In this document: positions 26,759 to 36,562 of the stretch, piece after piece
Numbering within the stretch: position 1 is the stretch's first letter
Layout of the letters: every line of letters starts with the position of its first letter
From: Bacillus kwashiorkori
GTDB taxonomy: Bacteria; Bacillota; Bacilli; Bacillales; Caldibacillaceae
Direction of reading: 5' to 3'
DNA: 64,000 nucleotides
Assembly: GCF_001375515.1 (NCBI RefSeq)
Contig: NZ_CTDX01000009.1
Span: 1-64,000 of the forward strand
Notes under the pieces: generated by a model
What the model was told of the DNA's origin: nothing
The model's input: the letters and a program-made list of their open reading frames with translations, nothing else
The model's database searches: none
Translations under genes and position numbers: made by a program

Positions 26759-29095
26759 ATGTCTGAAAAAAATATACAAGCAGAATGCCTGAAAATTGGT
26801 AACTTGCAACCGACATTTTCACTAAAAATAATGGATGGAAAAGCCATTCCGTTCCAAAATAATTTACCTTATCCAAGCTTTGAACCACAAATGCGCCCAG
26901 TACTTTCATTAGCGGGGACATGGAGGAAGAAACGGTTCAATGCTGATCACGATTGGACGATGAGTGCTCGTGATAATTCTTGGGTAAAGGAAACCGAACG
27001 TGAATCTAACGGTATCCCATTATTAAGCTATGATGATAGGAACTGGGATACACACTCTATTCCTTTACCTGAAAATCATCTTACTGGAAAAGAAGAAGTT
27101 AATGGTGCCGAAACTTATGAAAATGGAGTATGGTATAGACGGAAATTTGAGGTCCCATTAGATTGGGAAGGAAAGATAGTTTTCCTAAAGGCATTGGCAG
27201 TATCCTATATAGGCGACTTTTGGATTAATGGAGAATATGTTGGCTACCACGAGGGCGGCTACACACCATTTTCATTTGATGTAACAAATTTCCTCCGTAG
27301 CGGGGAGAATGTAATTGTCGTTCGTGTGGATAATCCCCCATGGACTTCCCGAGTGGATATTGTTCCGGCTCAAGATAACGACTTCTTCAACTATACAGGA
27401 ATCATTCATGATTTGTATTTAGAGGCAACTGAAGGTGTTTATGTAGCTCGAGCGGATATTGTTTCAAAAAATATGAATGGTGATATAGAGATTACAGCGG
27501 TTCTTGATAACCGGTCCTCAATAGAAAAAACAGTTCAATTAAAAGCGACCATCTATGATACGGATTATCAAACAGATAACTGGTTAACAGAACCTTCTGC
27601 CTTTAGTATTAAGAAACAGAAAGTGGAAGTTTGTGGACTTGACGATCAAACTATTAATCTGTTACCTAGAGAAACTCGTGTAGTTTCCTATCATGTAAAA
27701 ATTAACAACCCAAAAATATGGAGTATTAGGGAACCAAATTTATATGTACTAGGTCTAGATCTCGTTACGCAAGAAGCTACCATTGATACTTTTCATACAC
27801 AGTTTGGAATTCGTAACTTAAAAACAGATGAAGCTAAAATTTATTTAAATGGGAAACCAATCTTTTTAGCAGGTGTTGCCCGTCATGAAGAGTGGCGCGA
27901 TTTTGGTAGATCAGCTACTTGGGATCGGATTAAGAGTGACTTTTTGAAGATATCTAGTTTATCTGTGAATATGGTGCGAACTGCCCACTACCCAAATCAT
28001 GTCTATACATTTATCATGCTCGATCGGTTAGGGCTTACGTCCATGAGTGAAATTCCACTTTGGCAATTCGACACCGTACATTACGAGGCACAAGAAAAAA
28101 GGAAAATCTCTTATCAAATGTGGCGTGAAATGGTGTTTTCTCGATTTAATAGTCCATCTATTATTTTGTGGAGTACGCAAAATGAATCAACAGATGTGAT
28201 CCTTCGAAAGAAATACAATGAACAATTAGTAAATGAGTTGCGTTCCTCTTATAATGATGGTCGCTTGATCACTCAAAGTTCAGCAGCAGATCAGCCTGGA
28301 TATTGGGATGAATCAATGGAACCGTTGGATGTAATGGGCTGGACGATGTATTTCGGAATTTTCCACGGTAGTACTCCTTATGAAGGAACTCGTAACTTTA
28401 TTGAAAAGGCTCATGAAAAATGGCCGGACAAACCAATTATTAATACAGAGTATGGAATATGGAGTAATGCAGATGATAGCTTTTTAAATAAACAGGTAGA
28501 AATTTACCGTGATGTTCAGCTTGCTTTACTTGAAAAGGCCACTGTTTTACCTCAAGGCATCGTTAACCCGAATGGTTATCTTGCCGGCATGAACTACTGG
28601 ACGGCTTTTGATTGGTTTGTAAATCATAATAAATTTTACCAAACGATGGGAATGCTCCGGATGGATAGAACAACGGAAAAACTATTATATTATGAGTTCG
28701 TTAAAGACCATCAGCGACTAATGCATAAAACAAATGGTATCGGGGTAACGGACCAATTACCTACTCAGAGAAATTTAGCGTTTGATTCTAGTAGCGTTTC
28801 TGAAGGATATGTAAGTCTCAATCTGAAACAATCTGCAGATCTTTCTATTTATAATTATTTAATAATAAGCTTATTTGACTCAACAACTTCTGATGGTGTG
28901 AACGTAAAAATAATCAGTACCAATGGGAATAGTGTTTGCTACGACACTTATAAAATTGAAGCTGGTAAAGCTTTTGATGTATATGTACCATTGTGGAAAC
29001 TTGAGCAATCTATCATCAGCGAAACGATATCGGTCGTTATTCAATATGATCTTGGTCGTGATTTGGAAATAGGTGCCATTACTTGCAGAGAGTAA
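26759..29095 (+). CDS. GH2 family glycosidase (beta-glucuronidase/beta-galactosidase-like)
   Basis: A 778-residue enzyme with no signal peptide. It shows the GH2 jelly-roll sugar-binding domain (about 45-225), an immunoglobulin-like domain (225-350), then the TIM barrel with acid/base Glu476 in WSTQNES and nucleophile Glu564 in INTEYGIW. A C-terminal beta domain of about 100 residues is extra compared with short GH2 enzymes. GGGGG precedes the ATG. The specific sugar is not readable from sequence; the setting suggests a step in trimming imported beta-linked oligosaccharides. Confidence 0.88.
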   Translation: MSEKNIQAECLKIGNLQPTFSLKIMDGKAIPFQNNLPYPSFEPQMRPVLSLAGTWRKKRFNADHDWTMSARDNSWVKETERESNGIPLLSYDDRNWDTHSIPLPENHLTGKEEVNGAETYENGVWYRRKFEVPLDWEGKIVFLKALAVSYIGDFWINGEYVGYHEGGYTPFSFDVTNFLRSGENVIVVRVDNPPWTSRVDIVPAQDNDFFNYTGIIHDLYLEATEGVYVARADIVSKNMNGDIEITAVLDNRSSIEKTVQLKATIYDTDYQTDNWLTEPSAFSIKKQKVEVCGLDDQTINLLPRETRVVSYHVKINNPKIWSIREPNLYVLGLDLVTQEATIDTFHTQFGIRNLKTDEAKIYLNGKPIFLAGVARHEEWRDFGRSATWDRIKSDFLKISSLSVNMVRTAHYPNHVYTFIMLDRLGLTSMSEIPLWQFDTVHYEAQEKRKISYQMWREMVFSRFNSPSIILWSTQNESTDVILRKKYNEQLVNELRSSYNDGRLITQSSAADQPGYWDESMEPLDVMGWTMYFGIFHGSTPYEGTRNFIEKAHEKWPDKPIINTEYGIWSNADDSFLNKQVEIYRDVQLALLEKATVLPQGIVNPNGYLAGMNYWTAFDWFVNHNKFYQTMGMLRMDRTTEKLLYYEFVKDHQRLMHKTNGIGVTDQLPTQRNLAFDSSSVSEGYVSLNLKQSADLSIYNYLIISLFDSTTSDGVNVKIISTNGNSVCYDTYKIEAGKAFDVYVPLWKLEQSIISETISVVIQYDLGRDLEIGAITCRE

Positions 29096-29127
29096 GCACT
29101 TGTCACTAATAGATTTTTATAAAAAAA

Positions 29128-29167
29128 TGCCAGGAAGTGATTCCGGGATGGGAATAAATTCCTGGCA
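29128..29167. terminator. Hairpin between GH2 and GH5 genes
   Basis: TGCCAGGAA and TTCCTGGCA form a perfect 9-bp stem around GTGATTCCGGGATGGGAATAAA, which pairs further. There is an A-rich side on the left and no clear T run, so it may stabilise or separate transcripts. Confidence 0.5.
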
Positions 29168-29297
29168 AAATATACATGTACGTAGTGCAGGTAGAGGGTA
29201 GATGTTATATATAATTGGATTTTTTTATGTTTTGCTAGTTTTGTAATTCCAGTAATGCTGTTTCTAATAAAAAATAGTATGAAAAGGTGGAGTTTGA

Positions 29298-32200
29298 GTG
29301 AAAAAGAATAAAATCCGAAGAGTCATTATTTTATTATTAGCTGTGCAATTAATCATTTCAATGGTTCCTGTAAAGAAATCAGCAGAAATGAAAGATTCTA
29401 TTATGTTTCAAGATTTTGAAGGAAATAAACAAGTTGCCACTGCTGAACATAATGCAAAGGTGGATGTAACGAGTGAAGATGTTTTTGAAGGAACTAAATC
29501 TCTAAAATATGAAGTTTTATCAAGCGGAGATCCAAGGGAAAATGAGGGAAGCATTGTAATTTCATCACAAAATGGTCCTGTAGATGTTTCTAGTTTAAGA
29601 TATTTTATTTTTAGTATTAAAGATACTCAAGGCTCGAACACACTTAAAGTATCATTGATTGATGAAAATGAAAAGGAAACAAGTTTTAGTTGGCAATCTC
29701 AAAGTACGAAGAAAGATTCTTGGGTTTACTATCAAATTCCTGTTAGTAATTTTACCGGGGTAGATTTAACAAAAATTACAAAAGTTAGAGTTGGTCAATG
29801 GAATAGTGGTACATATTACTTGGATAATTTATACTTTTCAGATAAAAACCCACCCGTTGAACTAGAACCACCAACTGGAACACCTTCTGGTGATTTTCAA
29901 AATTATGCAGTTGTTGAATTGAAATCAGAAACTAGCAATTTGCCAATTTATTATTCAACAGATGGAAACACTCCTAGTAAGGATTCTTTACTATACAAGG
30001 GATTATTGAGGTTTGATGATAGTGTTACTTTGAAGGCTGTTGTATATAACCCAGATCAAGATATGTACAGTCAGGTTAGCACTTTTGAATACAAGGTAAA
30101 TAATGATGACGGCTCTTTAAAACCTAAGGCATTTCCTAGTGCTGGTATCTATTCAGAAAGTCAAAAAGTGGAACTAAGGACAGTATTATTAGATGGAGAT
30201 ATTTATTTTACATTAGATGGAAGTACTCCTACTACTTCCTCTAGCAAATATACGGAACCAATTACTGTAGCTTCAACAACTACAATCAAAGCAATAGCTA
30301 CAAATGGAAAAATAAAAACGGATGTTTCGGTTTTTAAATATACAATGAATAGAACTCCTTCACCATTTATTAAAGCCAACGGGAAAAATCTTTTCAATAA
30401 TTATGGTTCTGGGGATGAAGTGATTTTAAGAGGTACAAATGCAGGTGGTTGGTTAGTCATGGAAGAATGGATGAATCCTGTAAAATCACCTGACCAAATT
30501 ACAACAATAAATATATTAACAGAACGCTTTGGCAAAGAAAAAGCGTGGGAACTGCTTAATATCTATCAAGATTCATACTTTACTGAATCCGATTTTGACA
30601 TTCTAAAAAACGAAGGAATTAATACGATTCGTTTACCATTTACTTATTTTGAAATGTTAAATGAGGATGGTACTTTAAAAGATTCTGCATTTGATCGTCT
30701 TGATTGGTTTATTGAGCAAGCATCTAAAAGAGAAATATATGTAATTATCGACTTACATGGTGCACCAGGCTCGCAAAATGGTAAAGATCATTCAGGTGAT
30801 ACTACAATTAGAGATAAAGGCAATTTATATGGAAATCCAATAAACATGGAACGGACCGTTTTCCTATGGGAAGAGGTTGCAAAGAGATATAAAGATGAAC
30901 AATGGGTAGCTGGTTATGATTTATTAAATGAGCCAGGTGGTGCAAACGGTACTGAACAGTATCATTTTTATGACATACTATATAAAGCGGTTCGTGCACA
31001 GGATCCAAATCACGTTATATTTATTGAGGCTATTTGGGATCCTAAAGATCTTCCAAATCCAAATGTATATGAATGGGAAAATGTAGCTTATTCATACCAC
31101 TTTTATAACTGGGATAATATTCATAGTTTTACTTCCCAAAAGAATTTTATTGATTCGAAAGTGACCCTGGTAGAGGAAGCTGAACATAATGTACCTGTTT
31201 ACGTCGGTGAATTTACTTTATTTAATAATATCCAAAGTTGGGATTATGCGCTAAAGGTTTTTGAAGAACAAGGTTGGAGTTATACTACTTGGACATATAA
31301 AGCTACTGGTAATAAAACTAGCTGGGGAATTTATACTGGAGAGCCACCAATAGTAGATATATATCTTGATAGTTTTGAGCAGATAAAGGAAAAGTGGAGT
31401 AAAGTTAAAACTGACCAATCCTATGAACGGAATGACTATTTTGCTGATGTTCTGCGAAATTACTTTGATCCAACGATGAGAAATACTGATAAGATGATTC
31501 TTATTAATGACTTTGAGGGACTTGAAAGGAACACTATCCTAGAAACAGGTGAAAATGCAGTCGCTACATTAGATTTTACAAAAAAAGTAACCGAATCGGT
31601 TTCTGCAAGGCTTGTTGTTGTTGATGATGAAAATATTGACAGTAACTATATTAGTTTGAAACCAAATGATGGACAACCTTTTAGTTTAATTAATGAAAAT
31701 AGTAGCTATCCTTTTTATTTAATCTTTGATATTTATAATGGGACTAGCAAAGAGCAGACCGCAAAAATTACGTTAGTAGATAAAGATGGTAACCAATCAT
31801 CGGGGCAAACCCATGAATTTACAACTGCTTTACCAAAATCACTTTCAAAGGTTCATGTCCTGTTGGATTCTATCTTTAGTGACATAAACAAATCAGAAAT
31901 TGTGGAAATTCGAATTGCCTTTAAAGATATAGGAATCTATTACTTAGATAACATCTTTATCGGTCAATCCTTTGCTAATAACCTTTCAGCATTGAGCGAG
32001 GAACCAACGAAAGAAGAACAAGCAGAAGATAATTCGGAATCCGTAGAACCTGAAACAGAAGAACCAAACTCAACTAACCCTGGAATTGAAAAACCAAATA
32101 CAGGGGATACAGGAACAGAGGAAATTGATAAAGACAACAATTCTGGAGAGCTGAATGGAGCAGATAGTAATATTAAGGAGAATGCACAAGAAAATAAACT

Positions 32201-32303
32201 CCCTAATACGGCAACAAGTTATTATAACTATTCTTTAGTAGGTACTCTATTATTGATAATAGGAGGAATCCTATATATTGGCAGGAGAAAATATTTAAGA
32301 TAA
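29298..32303 (+). CDS. Wall-anchored GH5 beta-glucanase with accessory domains
   Basis: A 1001-residue surface enzyme: signal peptide, an N-terminal beta-sandwich (35-185, carbohydrate-binding-module-like), two chitobiase/hexosaminidase C-terminal-type domains (near 190-265 and 275-350; YYSTDGNTPS, YFTLDGSTPT), then a GH5 barrel whose start RGTNAGGWLVMEEWMNP is like exo-beta-1,3-glucanases. The acid/base is Glu545 (LLNEPGG) and the nucleophile Glu638 (YVGEF). A second beta-sandwich follows (720-885), then an acidic Pro/Glu spacer, sortase motif LPNTA at 968, a membrane segment and the basic tail. AAGGTGGAG precedes the GTG start. It probably makes the oligosaccharides that the ABC system imports. 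Confidence 0.9.
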   Translation: MKKNKIRRVIILLLAVQLIISMVPVKKSAEMKDSIMFQDFEGNKQVATAEHNAKVDVTSEDVFEGTKSLKYEVLSSGDPRENEGSIVISSQNGPVDVSSLRYFIFSIKDTQGSNTLKVSLIDENEKETSFSWQSQSTKKDSWVYYQIPVSNFTGVDLTKITKVRVGQWNSGTYYLDNLYFSDKNPPVELEPPTGTPSGDFQNYAVVELKSETSNLPIYYSTDGNTPSKDSLLYKGLLRFDDSVTLKAVVYNPDQDMYSQVSTFEYKVNNDDGSLKPKAFPSAGIYSESQKVELRTVLLDGDIYFTLDGSTPTTSSSKYTEPITVASTTTIKAIATNGKIKTDVSVFKYTMNRTPSPFIKANGKNLFNNYGSGDEVILRGTNAGGWLVMEEWMNPVKSPDQITTINILTERFGKEKAWELLNIYQDSYFTESDFDILKNEGINTIRLPFTYFEMLNEDGTLKDSAFDRLDWFIEQASKREIYVIIDLHGAPGSQNGKDHSGDTTIRDKGNLYGNPINMERTVFLWEEVAKRYKDEQWVAGYDLLNEPGGANGTEQYHFYDILYKAVRAQDPNHVIFIEAIWDPKDLPNPNVYEWENVAYSYHFYNWDNIHSFTSQKNFIDSKVTLVEEAEHNVPVYVGEFTLFNNIQSWDYALKVFEEQGWSYTTWTYKATGNKTSWGIYTGEPPIVDIYLDSFEQIKEKWSKVKTDQSYERNDYFADVLRNYFDPTMRNTDKMILINDFEGLERNTILETGENAVATLDFTKKVTESVSARLVVVDDENIDSNYISLKPNDGQPFSLINENSSYPFYLIFDIYNGTSKEQTAKITLVDKDGNQSSGQTHEFTTALPKSLSKVHVLLDSIFSDINKSEIVEIRIAFKDIGIYYLDNIFIGQSFANNLSALSEEPTKEEQAEDNSESVEPETEEPNSTNPGIEKPNTGDTGTEEIDKDNNSGELNGADSNIKENAQENKLPNTATSYYNYSLVGTLLLIIGGILYIGRRKYLR

Positions 32304-32315
32304 AAAATGTATGGA

Positions 32316-32338
32316 TGGGTGGTGCCTGTCACCACCCA
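32316..32338. repeat. Palindrome TGGGTGGTG-CCTGT-CACCACCCA
   Basis: A perfect 9-bp stem with a 5-base loop right after the GH5 stop. Its core GGTGCCTGTCACC resembles the variant repeats at 12.6 kb and may be another REP-like type. Confidence 0.7.
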
Positions 32339-32380
32339 ATTTCGGTAATTTTTTCAACTAGAGTGGTGGAGGAAAGTAAA

Positions 32381-35167
32381 ATGAATGAGCAAAAAATAGG
32401 TATTCCTTTAAAAGGGTTTGCTGAGTTTAGTAGAAAAGTTGCAGCAGAAGGCGCTGTATTATTAAAAAATGAGAATAATGTACTTCCTATAAAACAGGGA
32501 GAGAGTATTTCAATATTTGGTCGAACTCAAATAAATTATTATCGAAGCGGAACCGGTTCTGGAGGTAGTGTCAATGTAGCATATACAACCGACCTATTAG
32601 ATGGTTTTCGTAGTAAAAAACAAATTATTCTTAATGAAGAGTTGGCCACTATTTATGAAAAGTGGATTGAAGAAAACCCATTTGATAATGGAGGTGGAGG
32701 ATGGGCAGCAGAACCTTGGAATCAACGGGAAATGCCCTTAACTGATAAAATTGTTAGCGATGCTAAAGCGATGTCAACTAAAGCAATCGTAGTAATAGGT
32801 CGAACTGCAGGAGAAGATCAAGATAATGCAGTCAAAGAAGGAAGTTACCTACTTACTTCCGAAGAAAGGTCTATGCTGCAATTAGTTACTAAATATTTTG
32901 ATCAGGTTGTAGTTGTTTTAAATGTCTCCAATATTATCGATATGTCCTGGCTCAATGATGAGACTTATTTAAACCGAATTCAAAGTGTCATTTACGTTTG
33001 GCAAGGAGGAATGGAAGGTGGAAATGCTGCAGTAGATATTTTAGTTGGTGATGTCAATCCGAGTGGTAAACTTGCTGGTACTATTGCTTATTCCCCAAAT
33101 GATTACCCTTCATCTCAAAACTATGGAAATAAAGATTATAACTTTTATCAAGAAGATGTTTATGTCGGCTACCGTTATTTTGAAACGTTTTTTCCAAATA
33201 AAGTTCAGTTCCCCTTTGGATATGGTCTATCCTATACAACGTTTGAAATACAGCCGAGAGAAGCACATGTTTTAACAAAGGATAATAGAAAATATTTTGA
33301 AATTGCTGTTGAAGTTAGAAATACAGGAAAGATTTATTCTGGTAGAGAAGTTGTTCAAGTATATTATGAAGCTCCACAAGGAAAGTTAGGGAAACCAGCA
33401 AAAGTGCTTGGTGGATTTAAAAAAACAGCCCTTCTTGAGCCAGGAGAAACAGAGGAATTAACCATTTGCTTCCCTATAGATCAGATGGCTTCTTATGATG
33501 ATGGAGGGAAGACAGGATATGCTTCAGCATATGTTTTGGAAAGCGGAACATATAGATTTTATGCTGGTAATAGTGTAAAAAATGTAAAAAAGGTGTCTGT
33601 CGGAGGAAAAGATGGCTATGTCGTTGAAAACATCCAAGTTGTTCAACAGTTGGAGGAGGCACTAGCACCGACGAAAGAATTTACTAGAATGAAACCTGGA
33701 AAACTGAAAGAGGACGGTTCATATGAATTAGTTTTTGAAAAGGTTCCAACTCAAAAAGTTTCAATGGAAGAAAGAGTGAAAAAAAATCTCCCAGAAGAGA
33801 TTAAGCAAACAGATAATATGGGATATACCTTACGAGAAGTCAAGGAGGGAAAGGTTAACATAGAGACTTTTATAGCTCAGTTAACAGACGATGAATTGGC
33901 AACGATAGTAAGGGGCGAAGGAATGAGTAGTCCTTTAGTCACTCCAGGAACTGCTTCTGCTTTTGGTGGAGTAAGTGATAGCTTAGCTAAATTAGGTATT
34001 CCTGTTGCGTGTACGTCGGATGGTCCTTCTGGGATTCGAATGGATAGTGGACATAAGGCAACTCAAATACCAATTGGAACATTACTTGCATGTACATGGG
34101 ATCCAGACTTAGTGGAAGAATTGTATGTCATGGAAGGGAAAGAATTAAAGAGCAACAATATTGATATGTTATTGGGACCTGGAATGAATATTCATAGAAA
34201 TCCATTGAATGGACGTAACTTTGAGTATTTTTCAGAAGATCCACTGTTAACAGGTGTGATAGCAACGGCAAATGTTCGTGGGATTGAAAAAGGTGGTTCC
34301 AATGCAACATTGAAACATTTTGCTTGTAATAATCAAGAATATTCACGGCATCATGTGGATGCTATCGTTTCTGAACGGGCTTTGAGAGAGATATATTTAA
34401 AGGGTTTTGAAATTGCAGTAAAAGAAGGAAATGCTAAAGGAATTATGACTGCATATAATCCAATTAATGGTCATTGGGCGGCTTCCAATTATGACTTGAA
34501 TACAACAATTTTGCGAAAAGAATGGGGCTTCACTGGTATTGTCATGACTGACTGGTGGGCGCAAATGAATGATTGTGTAAAAGGTGGTTCACCAAGTCGT
34601 ACCGATACGAAGTCAATGATAATTTCTCAAAACGATTTGTATATGGTTGTTAATAATTTTGGAGCTGAAGTTAATGTCAATAATGATAATACATTGGAAT
34701 CATTGCGCAATGGTAGCTTAACAAAAGGCGAACTGCAAAGGTCCGCAATGAATATTTGTGAATTTTTAATGAGCGCGCCCGTTTTCTCAAGGGGAGAATT
34801 ATCTAGTGAAAAAGTGTTGAAAATAGAACCAAATCAATCTCTAATGGATAAGGAAGAACATTGTTTGGATCAGCAACAACAAATCCCAATTAGCTCCACG
34901 AAGGAAACGGTGATAAAGGTAAATGAAACCGGTGAATATCGTGTATTTGTCGAGCTTATGTCAGAGGTAGCGGATTTAGCACAAACAGCTTGTAATATCA
35001 TTTTGAATGATCAACTCTTGACTACAGTTCAAACAAACGGAACGAATGGTAAATGGGTTACGCATAGATTAATAAAAATAGAGTTAAAAGAAGGATTATA
35101 TGAGATAAAACTAGAACATCTAAAACCAGGCATTACAATGAAATGGATTGAATTTAAACGAGTTTAA
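32381..35167 (+). CDS. GH3 family beta-glucosidase with swapped domain order
   Basis: A 928-residue cytoplasmic enzyme. The usual GH3 C-terminal alpha/beta sandwich comes first (10-245; EGAVLLKNENNVLPI; candidate acid/base Glu145 in TAGEDQDN), then an FnIII-like domain (290-410). The TIM-barrel domain that normally begins the protein comes last (480-790; SDGPSGIRMD, KHFACNNQE, nucleophile Asp724 in VMTDWW). A final 110-residue beta domain follows. This reversed order is known in some GH3 glucosidases, for example of Ruminococcus and Butyrivibrio. GGAGG precedes the ATG at 32381; the frame upstream runs through a palindrome. It should release glucose from imported oligosaccharides. Confidence 0.9.
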   Translation: MNEQKIGIPLKGFAEFSRKVAAEGAVLLKNENNVLPIKQGESISIFGRTQINYYRSGTGSGGSVNVAYTTDLLDGFRSKKQIILNEELATIYEKWIEENPFDNGGGGWAAEPWNQREMPLTDKIVSDAKAMSTKAIVVIGRTAGEDQDNAVKEGSYLLTSEERSMLQLVTKYFDQVVVVLNVSNIIDMSWLNDETYLNRIQSVIYVWQGGMEGGNAAVDILVGDVNPSGKLAGTIAYSPNDYPSSQNYGNKDYNFYQEDVYVGYRYFETFFPNKVQFPFGYGLSYTTFEIQPREAHVLTKDNRKYFEIAVEVRNTGKIYSGREVVQVYYEAPQGKLGKPAKVLGGFKKTALLEPGETEELTICFPIDQMASYDDGGKTGYASAYVLESGTYRFYAGNSVKNVKKVSVGGKDGYVVENIQVVQQLEEALAPTKEFTRMKPGKLKEDGSYELVFEKVPTQKVSMEERVKKNLPEEIKQTDNMGYTLREVKEGKVNIETFIAQLTDDELATIVRGEGMSSPLVTPGTASAFGGVSDSLAKLGIPVACTSDGPSGIRMDSGHKATQIPIGTLLACTWDPDLVEELYVMEGKELKSNNIDMLLGPGMNIHRNPLNGRNFEYFSEDPLLTGVIATANVRGIEKGGSNATLKHFACNNQEYSRHHVDAIVSERALREIYLKGFEIAVKEGNAKGIMTAYNPINGHWAASNYDLNTTILRKEWGFTGIVMTDWWAQMNDCVKGGSPSRTDTKSMIISQNDLYMVVNNFGAEVNVNNDNTLESLRNGSLTKGELQRSAMNICEFLMSAPVFSRGELSSEKVLKIEPNQSLMDKEEHCLDQQQQIPISSTKETVIKVNETGEYRVFVELMSEVADLAQTACNIILNDQLLTTVQTNGTNGKWVTHRLIKIELKEGLYEIKLEHLKPGITMKWIEFKRV

Positions 35168-35267
35168 ACTAAGTGTGAATGGAATTTTAGATTGAAGACG
35201 GTTTTTATTAGACTAATTCACGTGCATCCTTCCAATTTGGAACATTCGTGGATGATTCATAGGATAG

Positions 35268-35302
35268 CAGGACTGTTGTTGTGTAGGCAGTCCTGTTTTT
35301 TT
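35268..35302 (+). terminator. Rho-independent terminator of the glycan operon
   Basis: CAGGACTG and CAGTCCTG with a 12-base loop, then seven T, about 100 bases after the GH3 stop. Confidence 0.85.
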
Positions 35303-35737
35303 ACTTGTAAGTGGGACAGGAGAGAGGCTTTTCCGTATTGGATAGTAAGACGGGAATTTTTTTGCCAATAATTATGTCCAATGAATTAAATGTGAATCTT
35401 GATTACTTTTATATTGAAGTAAGCCCTTGTTGCGATGTCACGATGTTGCAATCCAGATAATGTTGGAAAATCTTAGTATGGAATTTTTTGTAAAATGGAG
35501 ATGGTTTGCGAATTTTACTATTGAGCTCCATATGTGATTGGAAGAGGAAGTACCAAATAGTTGGTTGTTGGTTCCCCATTTTAACCCATACTAGTATGGA
35601 TGATGTGAAAATTGTATCATTTGCAAATTTAATTGTGGTATATGAAAATGATGATAAGCGAATATGTGTAGTAGTAGCACTTTTCGCTTTTTTTCAAGGA
35701 AAATCATACGAAGAAAAAGGGTAGGAGGTATTTAATT
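35303..35737. other. Spacer before the DinB gene
   Basis: An open frame (35506-35724) covers part of it, but has no ribosome binding site and no recognisable protein features. I see nothing else beyond likely promoter sequence for the next gene. Confidence 0.4.
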
Positions 35738-36184
35738 ATGGCGTTAGTGAAAAGACAATTCGAATTGGGTCGTCAGGCGATTTTTAAAGATGTGGAAGAA
35801 TTGGATCCAGTACTTTTAGATGTACAGCTAGAGGGATGGTCGAACACGATTCGTTGGCAGCTTGGACATTTGTTAGTAGCTGCAGAAAGTTTCCTGTTTG
35901 GTGGAAATGGCCAGTTGCCTGTAGAGTACAATGATTGGTTTGGTTACGGTTCGCGGCCATCGGAATGGAAAAGCGATGTCCCGAGTGCAGATGTCATTAT
36001 TCATCAATTGAAAGAACAGCTGGAACGAATAAAAGGAATCCCAGTAGATCGGTTTGAAGAAAAATTAGAGCAACCCGTTTTAGGAAACAATACGTACGGG
36101 GAATTAGTGTATTTTACAGCATATCACGAACTGAACCACGCCGGACAAATTCACCTTATGGCAAGACTCGTAAACAAAAAATAG
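35738..36184 (+). CDS. DinB/YfiT-like family protein
   Basis: A 148-residue four-helix-bundle protein of the DinB superfamily. Three histidines in family positions are visible: QLGHLLVAAE near residue 46 and HELNHAGQIHL near residue 130; they would bind a divalent metal. In Bacillales many members are bacillithiol or other thiol S-transferases, often stress-inducible. AGGAGG lies 9 bases before the ATG. It is a single gene, ended by a REP-like hairpin. Confidence 0.85.
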   Translation: MALVKRQFELGRQAIFKDVEELDPVLLDVQLEGWSNTIRWQLGHLLVAAESFLFGGNGQLPVEYNDWFGYGSRPSEWKSDVPSADVIIHQLKEQLERIKGIPVDRFEEKLEQPVLGNNTYGELVYFTAYHELNHAGQIHLMARLVNKK

Positions 36185-36214
36185 CCCTTCCACACTTTAC
36201 TGCTTTAAAGCGGT

Positions 36215-36268
36215 GGGGGACTGTCCCCAACGATTCAAAAATTTCTGAATCGTTGGGGACAGTCCCCC
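36215..36268. repeat. REP-like element, head-to-head pair
   Basis: GGGGGACTGTCCCCAACGATTC and its facing copy GAATCGTTGGGGACAGTCCC. Both arms carry the same A-to-G change (AACGATTC instead of AACAATTC), so pairing has been kept by compensatory change. The stretch from here to 36562 holds no gene. Confidence 0.9.
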
Positions 36269-36562
36269 TTTTCGTATTTTTTTCTAAATTGGGTACTTTT
36301 TACTAGTTTAATAGTGTATAATTGGTGTGTGTGCGTAATTTTCCCTATATTTTTTGATTTGTTGATTTTCCCATTTATTTTTTATTGCCTAGCATTAGGA
36401 ATTAAGTCCTGTTTCGATGTTACTATTACTTAGTTATTATTCTATCTTTATTATTTGTAATATTAGAAATCTAGGGCGGAATACATGGCGGGGATCAACT
36501 TTCATAGAAAATTAGGGATACATACGTAACGAAAAATTTTACAAAAGGAAGGGAGTATTAGA

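Noticed and set aside
35506..35724. 72-codon open frame before the DinB gene
   Set aside because: TTG start without ribosome site, odd composition and no recognisable feature.
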